From assembly GCA_903861055.1 (NCBI GenBank), contig CAIOSU010000510.1, positions 1-18,100 on the forward strand: DNA of 18,100 bases. The letters are read 5' to 3'. The notes beneath the pieces are model-generated. The model was not told the origin of the DNA and did not search any database. It saw only the letters and a list, made by a program, of their open reading frames with translations. The position numbers were made by a program, and so were the translations under genes. This document shows, piece after piece, positions 12,511-18,100 of the stretch; the first letter of the stretch is position 1; every line of letters begins with the position of its first letter. Source of the DNA: an uncultured bacterium (GTDB taxonomy: Bacteria; Bacteroidota; Bacteroidia; Chitinophagales; CAIOSU01).

Positions 12511-14160
12511 TTAACCAAGGTATTTTCCCACAATAGGCATTCTCCTACCCACACCGAATGCTTTGGGCGATACGCGCAGGATGGGTGGGGTTTGGTGGCG
12601 CTTGTACTCGTTGATGTTAACTAGGCGAAGAATGCGTTTCACCAAGGCTTCATCAAAGCCCATGGCTACGATTTCTTTTGGACCTTTTCGGTACTCAATG
12701 TACTGATACAATACTTGGTCCAGAATATCATATTCGGGCAAACTATCGCTATCCTTTTGGTCGGGGCGTAGCTCTGCTGATGGTGGCTTGGTAATAATAT
12801 TTCGAGGGATAATTTCACCATTGCGATTGATGAATTCGCACATTTGGAACACTTCCGTTTTGTAAACATCGCCAATAACGGAAATACCGCCGCACATATC
12901 GCCGTACAAGGTGCCGTAGCCAACCGAGGCTTCGCTTTTATTGGAGGTGTTGAGCAAGATGTGTCCAAACTTGTTGCTCATGGCCATTAATATCACTGCA
13001 CGGCTGCGGGCTTGCATATTCTCTTCGGCAAGGTTGAAGGGTAACCCCTTGAAATGCTCACCTAAAACCCCAAGAAAGGCCTCAAAAGGCTCCTCAATGG
13101 AAATTTTATCCACCTTTACCCCTAGGTTTTGGCAAAGCGCTATACTATCGTTTATAGAGTGGTCGCTACTGAAACGGGAAGGCAACATGATAGGCCAAAC
13201 ATTTTCAGGCCCTAGCGCCTCAGCAGCCAATACCAGCACCAATGCCGAATCGATGCCACCGGATAAGCCCAAAATAGCTTGCTTAAAGCCCAGTTTGCGA
13301 AAATAGTCTTTAATGCCCAACACCAGTGCGTCGTGCATTAGGCCAATCTTGTTCTTAGGTTGAACGTTGTCAGGTTGGCTGGTTTGTGCTGAAGCAATCA
13401 AATTATCCAATTCGTATTCGCGGTAGGCTTCTTCAAAGTATGGCAACTCCTCCACTACCCTGCCGTTGGCATCAAGCACCAAAGAGCCACCGTCAAATAT
13501 CAATTCGGTTTGGGCACCCACATGGTTTACGTAAAAAATGGGGGCTTTGTAAAGGCTAGTGTTGGCCTTCAACACCCTTATTCGGTCATCGGCATGGCGA
13601 TAATCAAATGGCGATGCAGAAATGTTTACAATAAAATCAGGCTGATGGTGTGTGAGCACATCCATAGGGCAAGCCATGTACAGCGGGTTTTCATTGCCCA
13701 CGTTCCAAAGATCTTCACAAACGGTCAGAGCAATCTTTTTTCCTTTATACTCGATTACATTAAACTCCTTACCCGGCTCAAAGTAGCGGTACTCGTCAAA
13801 CACATCGTAAGTGGGCAACAATGCCTTGTGCACCACACGCTCTATCTTTCCATCCTGCAGAAAGTAGGCTGCGTTAAAAAGGTCTTTACCCTCAGGCTTG
13901 GTATTGATGGCTGGCGAGCCTACTATAACCGCAATACCTTGGGTTTCTGCAGCAATACCATCCACCACCTCATTACACAACCGAATAAAATCATTAAACT
14001 CCAAAAAATCGCGAGGCGGGTAGCCACAAACGGCCAACTCCGGAAATACAATCAAATCAACGCCATTGGCTTTAGCCTTGCGCACGGCTTCAATTATCTT
14101 GCGGCCGTTCTCCTCAAAATTCCCGATGTGATAGTCTTGTTGGGCCAGTGCAATCCGCAT
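12511..14160 (-). CDS. nadE: Glutamine-dependent NAD+ synthetase
   Basis: NadE amidates nicotinic acid adenine dinucleotide to NAD+, using ammonia released from glutamine, in the cytosol. The 549-residue protein has an N-terminal nitrilase-type glutaminase domain with the Glu-Lys-Cys triad: Glu41 (FPELAVCGYPP), Lys112 (HKALLPTYDVFDEYRYF) and Cys148 (TVCEDLW). The C-terminal synthetase has the P-loop-like SGGIDSALV (300-308), NTSNKSE and KPPSAELRPDQKDSDSLPEYD. The frame extends to 14232, but the family starts with RIALAQQDYHIG and the extension reads through a heptad array, so I chose the ATG at 14160. It is convergent with the MFS gene and runs in the same direction as the WG-repeat gene 134 bases upstream. 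Confidence 0.96.
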   Translation of the reverse strand: MRIALAQQDYHIGNFEENGRKIIEAVRKAKANGVDLIVFPELAVCGYPPRDFLEFNDFIRLCNEVVDGIAAETQGIAVIVGSPAINTKPEGKDLFNAAYFLQDGKIERVVHKALLPTYDVFDEYRYFEPGKEFNVIEYKGKKIALTVCEDLWNVGNENPLYMACPMDVLTHHQPDFIVNISASPFDYRHADDRIRVLKANTSLYKAPIFYVNHVGAQTELIFDGGSLVLDANGRVVEELPYFEEAYREYELDNLIASAQTSQPDNVQPKNKIGLMHDALVLGIKDYFRKLGFKQAILGLSGGIDSALVLVLAAEALGPENVWPIMLPSRFSSDHSINDSIALCQNLGVKVDKISIEEPFEAFLGVLGEHFKGLPFNLAEENMQARSRAVILMAMSNKFGHILLNTSNKSEASVGYGTLYGDMCGGISVIGDVYKTEVFQMCEFINRNGEIIPRNIITKPPSAELRPDQKDSDSLPEYDILDQVLYQYIEYRKGPKEIVAMGFDEALVKRILRLVNINEYKRHQTPPILRVSPKAFGVGRRMPIVGKYLG

Positions 14161-14167
14161 GGTACTG

Positions 14168-14209
14168 AATATGGGATATAAAATGTGAAATGTGAAATAC
14201 GAAACAAAA
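14168..14209. repeat. Heptad array (AATGTGA)
   Basis: The 7-base units are AATATGG at 14168, GATATAA at 14175, AATGTGA at 14182, AATGTGA at 14189, AATACGA at 14196 and AACAAAA at 14203. The reverse complement reads CATTTCA-like words, the family seen at 14258 and 11052. It lies 7 bases upstream of the nadE ATG and creates a false N-terminal extension. Confidence 0.65.
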
Positions 14210-14257
14210 TCATGGAGAAGAAACGGCAACAAATACTTTATAATACCTTAAGTCTGG

Positions 14258-14285
14258 CATTTCTCATCTCATATTTAAAATTTGG
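14258..14285. repeat. Heptad array (CATTTCT), inverted relative to 14168-14209
   Basis: The units are CATTTCT at 14258, CATCTCA at 14265, TATTTAA at 14272 and AATTTGG at 14279. The first words match those at 11045-11065. It is the inverted counterpart of the AATGTGA array 48 bases away, in the same gap between the WG-repeat gene and nadE. The match is looser than for the other arrays. Confidence 0.5.
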
Positions 14286-14294
14286 CCGATGGCC

Positions 14295-14882
14295 TCATTC
14301 TTGCATCATAACAAGCTTGCCATCCTTATAAACCCCAATAGGCTGTAAGTTGGGGCATTGAGCAGGCTGTGAGCCATACATTTTGGCAAGGCCCGATGCA
14401 AAAGGCAAACCTTTGTAAAAGCACTTTTCCGATGGCTTGCTCAACTCTTCTGGCAATTGTATCACCATTTTGTTGCTCTTGTCAATGTAGCCAATTTTAT
14501 TGTACTCGCTGCTGGCAGGCTTATCTTCCCATACAATATTGAGTATTGCAGCAAATGCCAAACCTTCGCTAAACACACCTACCTCATCGTACATCAAAGG
14601 CACTACAAGCTTTCCGGTTTCGTCAACAAAACCATATTTCCATGTCTTACGATCCTGCAACAAACCAACAATGGCCATACCTTCGCTAAACTTTCCAGCT
14701 TGGTCAAATACCGGGTACACAACCCACTCGCCAGCCATATTTTTATAGCCCCACTTCAACTCACCAATTACGTTGCCATCTTTATCTTCCGATGAGATAG
14801 TATCTATAGCTGGGTATAGCTGCTGAGCGCTGGTCACAAAACCAACCAACACAAGCGCAAAAACTACCAATAAGTGTTTCAT
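14295..14882 (-). CDS. Secreted WG-repeat protein
   Basis: The 195-residue protein has a signal peptide (MKHLLVVFALVLVGFVTSAQ, cleavage near residue 20), then three to four WG-type repeats. These begin WGYKNMAGEWVVYPVFDQAGKFSEGMA (44-70, split by no gap), YGFVDETGKLVV (83-94) with FSEGLAF (104-110), IGYIDKSNKMVI (130-141) and IGVYKDGKLVM (182-192). WG repeats are thought to form beta-structures for binding; a specific ligand is not known. The frame extends 18 codons upstream to 14936, but the start at 14882 gives a clean signal peptide and sits 20 bases after a TAnnTTTG element. It is co-directional with nadE and the subtilase but likely has its own promoter. Confidence 0.87.
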   Translation of the reverse strand: MKHLLVVFALVLVGFVTSAQQLYPAIDTISSEDKDGNVIGELKWGYKNMAGEWVVYPVFDQAGKFSEGMAIVGLLQDRKTWKYGFVDETGKLVVPLMYDEVGVFSEGLAFAAILNIVWEDKPASSEYNKIGYIDKSNKMVIQLPEELSKPSEKCFYKGLPFASGLAKMYGSQPAQCPNLQPIGVYKDGKLVMMQE

Positions 14883-14902
14883 GTTTAGATTGTTTGCAGG
14901 CG

Positions 14903-14910
14903 CAAAGTTA
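14903..14910 (-). promoter_or_regulatory. Predicted -7 promoter element of the WG-repeat gene
   Basis: On the minus strand this reads TAACTTTG, an exact TAnnTTTG match, ending 20 bases before the ATG at 14882. It supports that start over the upstream one at 14936, which would lie before the promoter. Confidence 0.6.
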
Positions 14911-15074
14911 AGGCTTTTTTGGCTGTTTGATGCCATTCAAGGCTCCCAACACTTTCAGCAATTAACTACAAGAGCACCATTCTGCAGTGAGATATTTTAT
15001 AGGTCTGGCAAATCCCTAATGCGCATTGCAATTGGAATTCGAAGAAGAAATAATAAAAAGATGGTGGGGCTGTC

Positions 15075-17192
15075 TTATCGCTTAACTATCTTATACACGC
15101 CAACCGCTGCGCCATTTACCTGTAACTTTACAAAGTACAATCCAGTCGCTAAATCACTTAAATCAATACGCCCATTTGCTGTGTTAGCTATTATGGGCAC
15201 TGAGTAACTGCCAAGTGTTTGGCCTAGCATGTCCATTGTGGTTAATTGTACCTGACCTTGAAATAAAGTAACAATTTCAAATTGCAAAGCATTGTTGGTA
15301 GGATTAGGATAAAAATTGATTTCCTGAACCATAGATATTGGAAAAACACCTATTGTACTATCCAAATAAACGATTACCGTGTCAAGCTGTGCGCAACCAT
15401 TTGCATCGGTAGTAACAATGTTATAATCACCAGGCAAAAGGCTATCGGCAAGGTTGCCTACTCCATCTGCATTTTGCCAAGCAAAGCTGTAGGGCGGCTC
15501 GCCACCTTGCACCAATACCGTAATACTACCATTCGGGTTAGTCAATCCCCTTGAGCGGTTTACAATAAAACCTGTTTGCAATAATGTAGGTTGAGTTATG
15601 GTAAAATAGCCCGTGCGACTGCAACCAACCGAATCGGTGACAGTAACGGTATAATTGCCAGCAAGCAGGTTTTGAGCTAATGCCACTGAATCGTTATGGC
15701 TCCATGCAAAATGGTACGGCGCGCGGCCACTATCTACAGCTAAAGCTATTGAACCACTCGAGTCGCCAAAGCAAAGTACATTTTGCGTAGTGGCATTTAT
15801 CACGAGGCAAGTGGTGCAAAAATCATTTTGAAACCGAAGCAGCGCCTTATACAAATTTAACCTACCACCCGAGCTGGTAGAGGTTGCTAAATCGGGAATA
15901 GTATCAATACTCAATAAAAGGCTCTCTTTCATGAGCCGCAGCATACTATCGGGGTATAGTTTGTAGGCTATCATAAAATCGGGACAAGCCGCCGAAAACA
16001 TTAAAGCAATTGCGCCAGCTACCTGCGGCGTAGCAAACGATGTACCTGTTGATGCTGAATGGCCGTTGCCAGAGGTGGTGCTCCAAATACCTGTTCCAGG
16101 TGCACCCAAGTCTACTGAGGTACTTCCGTACCCAGAACTGGGATTTTTAAAATCAGTACGAGTAGTATTGGTTACCACCAACAAATAATCACTTTCGCAA
16201 GTAGAAGGAATATCACCACCCACCTCAACATCGATGTTGATGTTGGCAGTGGCACCAACACTCATGATACCTTGCATTCCCAGCGAGTCGTACATAGCAC
16301 ACCAAATAGGATAATCGGCCGCAAAACCAAAATCAATCCCGAACGATGAGCTGGCGGCTACCACAAAAGCGCCCTTGGCTCCGTTGGTTTGGTTGTACAA
16401 TCGACGGGTTTCGAGCACATAGGCATAGGCAGCTACCACTTGGCTTTCGGTATACTGAGAGCATATAACTGGCATAATGGGCAAACCCCAATTTACACCC
16501 GCCGTGCCGATAAAGTTATTAGTTCTGGCACCTACCAACCCAGCACATAAAGTACCATGAGCGTTTATGGGTATTGCATCGTTCTGGTTTACTACATGCC
16601 ATCCGTTCAAGTCGTCAATGTATCCGTTACCATCATTATCGATGCTATCGCCATCAATTTCATAGCCGTTTTTCCAAAAATTAAGGTCGCTGTGGGCTAG
16701 TTCCATCCCTTGGTCAATTACCGCAACCACAATAGTATCGCCACTGCCCGTATACCCACCAGTGGTTATATCCCAAGCCAAGGGTGCCTTAATATCGGCC
16801 CCAGGCACGCCACTACCTTGCCCAGTATTTTCAAAGTTCCACTGTTGGGGATACAGAGTATCGTTTGGGGTGGTAACCCGTTCTTGTGCAATTCTGTTGT
16901 ACTGTGTTATCTGTACTTGGGGCAATCCGCGCAAATAATCAAGCACCTGTTTTTCTAATGCCGGATTTGATTTGAGCAACCAAACATTAAGCGCAGGGGC
17001 TACCGTTTCGCCCAGTGAAATTTCCGCTTGCGGAAATCGGGTTTGAACGTTTTTCAGTACACCCTCAATGGCACCGCCATGTTTTAGCATAACCAATACA
17101 TCGCCAACCACCCGTTGCTGGGCACTGGTGCTGTTATGACAGAGTAAAAGACCCATCGTCAGCGATAGTAATATCAATAATCTATTTTTCAA
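15075..17192 (-). CDS. S8 subtilisin-like protease with SprB-type repeats and T9SS sorting domain
   Basis: This is a 705-residue predicted secreted serine protease. A signal peptide (1-25) is followed by a propeptide-like region (about 26-108) and the S8 domain (about 110-455). The catalytic residues are Asp160 (VVAVIDQGMELAHSDL), His212 (NAHGTLCAGLVGA) and Ser385 (GTSFATPQVAGA), with oxyanion Asn317 in GATANINID. The acidic loop DGDSIDNDGNGYIDD (180-194) resembles a calcium site. Two SprB-like repeats follow (about 463-535 and 543-610, with GNYTVTVTDSVGCS and GDYNIVTTDANGC). The C-terminus (about 627-705, FYPNPTNN...ATGLYFVKL) is a type A T9SS signal, so export and cell-surface attachment are expected. 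Asp160 is followed by Gln rather than the usual Ser/Thr. No -7 element was found upstream. Confidence 0.93.
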   Translation of the reverse strand: MKNRLLILLSLTMGLLLCHNSTSAQQRVVGDVLVMLKHGGAIEGVLKNVQTRFPQAEISLGETVAPALNVWLLKSNPALEKQVLDYLRGLPQVQITQYNRIAQERVTTPNDTLYPQQWNFENTGQGSGVPGADIKAPLAWDITTGGYTGSGDTIVVAVIDQGMELAHSDLNFWKNGYEIDGDSIDNDGNGYIDDLNGWHVVNQNDAIPINAHGTLCAGLVGARTNNFIGTAGVNWGLPIMPVICSQYTESQVVAAYAYVLETRRLYNQTNGAKGAFVVAASSSFGIDFGFAADYPIWCAMYDSLGMQGIMSVGATANINIDVEVGGDIPSTCESDYLLVVTNTTRTDFKNPSSGYGSTSVDLGAPGTGIWSTTSGNGHSASTGTSFATPQVAGAIALMFSAACPDFMIAYKLYPDSMLRLMKESLLLSIDTIPDLATSTSSGGRLNLYKALLRFQNDFCTTCLVINATTQNVLCFGDSSGSIALAVDSGRAPYHFAWSHNDSVALAQNLLAGNYTVTVTDSVGCSRTGYFTITQPTLLQTGFIVNRSRGLTNPNGSITVLVQGGEPPYSFAWQNADGVGNLADSLLPGDYNIVTTDANGCAQLDTVIVYLDSTIGVFPISMVQEINFYPNPTNNALQFEIVTLFQGQVQLTTMDMLGQTLGSYSVPIIANTANGRIDLSDLATGLYFVKLQVNGAAVGVYKIVKR

Positions 17193-17340
17193 TGCAATAT
17201 AGTATTGTTAAAGAGCCTAAATTTAAGTGAAAATTCGCTTTCTCCGAGTTATTAAACCTTGTTTTCGTCCAAACGGTTGCATCAGTCTTAATTTTAGCTG
17301 CGCACACGGTTTATGTAACCCGTTCGTTTTATATTATGTA

Positions 17341-18100
17341 TGACGGTAAACCACTTCAATAAACTCATGCTACCCATTAGCATTCTGGCTATCTCCTTTG
17401 TTTTATTTGCCGCATCAGGCCCAAAGCCTGCCCCTGAAATTGGCAAAGTAATAAATTACCAAGGCGCCGAATATACCGTATTTACTGCCGACCCTGCCAA
17501 GCATCAACTAACCCTGCATTGGAAAAATGCTGATGGACGACTGCATTCTTCAATAGGCAATTTACTAAAAGCCGAAAATGGCAAAAAAATAGTAATGATA
17601 ACCAACGCTGGCATGTATACCCCAACGCAAGCACCTGTTGGTTTATACATTGAAAAGGGCAATAAAATGATTCCGCTAAATACTAACGAATGTGATGGCA
17701 ACTTCTGCCTAAAACCCAATGGCGTTTTATACCTCGACAGGGGTGGCCCGCATGTTACTGCCACTGAAAATTATTTGAGAGAAACCATAGGCAAACAAGT
17801 GCATTATGCCACCCAAAGCGGCCCCATGCTGGTAATTGATGGTAAAGTGCATCCTGCTTTCAATGTTAAATCAACTAGCTTCTATATTCGCAGTGGGGTG
17901 GGCATTGATTCAATAGGTAATGTCGTGTTCGCCATTTCCAATCAGCCCGTCAATTTCCATTCTTTTGCCATGCTGTTTAAGGATGTTTTCGAATGCAAAA
18001 ATGCGTTGTATCTAGACGGTGCCATATCGTTGATGTACCTGCCCAATATTAGGGATGACCGTGGTGGTAAATTTGGCCCAATGATATCGGTAAGCGAACT
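17341..18100 (+). CDS. Phosphodiester glycosidase family protein (NAGPA / DUF2233), 3' end missing
   Basis: The reading frame runs from the ATG at 17341 to the window edge with no stop, giving 253 residues plus a partial codon. An N-terminal hydrophobic segment (about 8-26) is a likely signal peptide. Family motifs are TNAGMYTPTQAPVGLYIE (88-105), GNFCLKPNGVLYLD (120-133), ATQSGPMLVIDGKVHP (157-172), RSGVGID (184-190) and NALYLDGAIS (221-230). This family includes the enzyme that uncovers mannose-6-phosphate by removing GlcNAc; bacterial members probably cleave extracytoplasmic phosphodiester-linked sugars, with unknown substrate. An overlapping ATG at 17337 is out of frame and soon stops. 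It is divergent from the subtilase across a 148-base gap with no clear promoter motif. The visible length suggests little more than the C-terminal end is missing. Confidence 0.85.

Noticed and set aside
13510..14181. 223-residue plus-strand frame opposite nadE
   Set aside because: It is a shadow of the confident nadE frame, with no domain, signal or promoter of its own.
14161..14232. N-terminal extension of NadE to 14232
   Set aside because: The extension translates the AATGTGA array; the glutaminase domain begins directly after the ATG at 14160.
17504..17764. 86-residue minus-strand frame inside the glycosidase gene
   Set aside because: The plus-strand frame carries clear phosphodiester glycosidase family motifs; the minus frame is its shadow.

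Overview
The window looks like a chromosomal segment of a Bacteroidota bacterium. The evidence is a GldC gliding-motility protein, a secreted subtilisin with SprB-like repeats and a type IX secretion (T9SS) C-terminal signal, a DUF4249 lipoprotein, a carboxypeptidase-regulatory/TonB-plug protein, the cluster ftsX-DUF3098-uppP-truB-ribF, and several matches to the Bacteroidota -7 promoter element TAnnTTTG. I saw no phage, plasmid, transposase, CRISPR, tRNA or rRNA gene. No gene-free gap exceeds about 300 bases.

Layout. An aldo/keto reductase (minus, 243-1223) is divergent from gldC (plus, 1454-1822). A minus-strand pair follows, a small secreted leucine-rich-repeat protein overlapping a DUF1684 protein (2898-1836). 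The minus-strand operon ftsX, DUF3098, uppP, truB, ribF runs from 6603 to 2998, with gaps of 10 bases or less or with overlaps. It joins cell-division signalling, undecaprenyl phosphate recycling, tRNA pseudouridylation and FMN/FAD synthesis. On the plus strand come a DUF4249-type lipoprotein (6835-7902), dnaK (8064-9986, with a clear terminator), a barrel-less plug protein (10235-10909, with a clear terminator) and an MFS transporter (11153-12406). On the minus strand are glutamine-dependent NAD+ synthetase (14160-12511), a secreted WG-repeat protein (14882-14295) and a T9SS-exported subtilase (17192-15075). A secreted phosphodiester glycosidase-family gene (plus, from 17341) runs off the right edge.

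The genes are mostly ordinary housekeeping and envelope genes. The unexplained structure is in the gaps between them. At least ten short degenerate tandem arrays with a strict period of 7 or 8 bases lie there and never inside a confident gene. They fall into a few word families: AAAATTN, CATTTCW, TCTTGTG, TTRCGAG/CGTAAYT, GGACTAT/CGACCAT, ATGTACCA and ATTTGAAA. Some are paired as inverted copies. Two are interrupted by GC-rich palindromes whose removal restores the 7-base phase. They resemble in style the heptanucleotide STRR sequences of cyanobacteria, and I cannot name an established Bacteroidota counterpart. A second theme is promoter position: two genes have TAnnTTTG so close to the ATG that leaderless transcripts are predicted.
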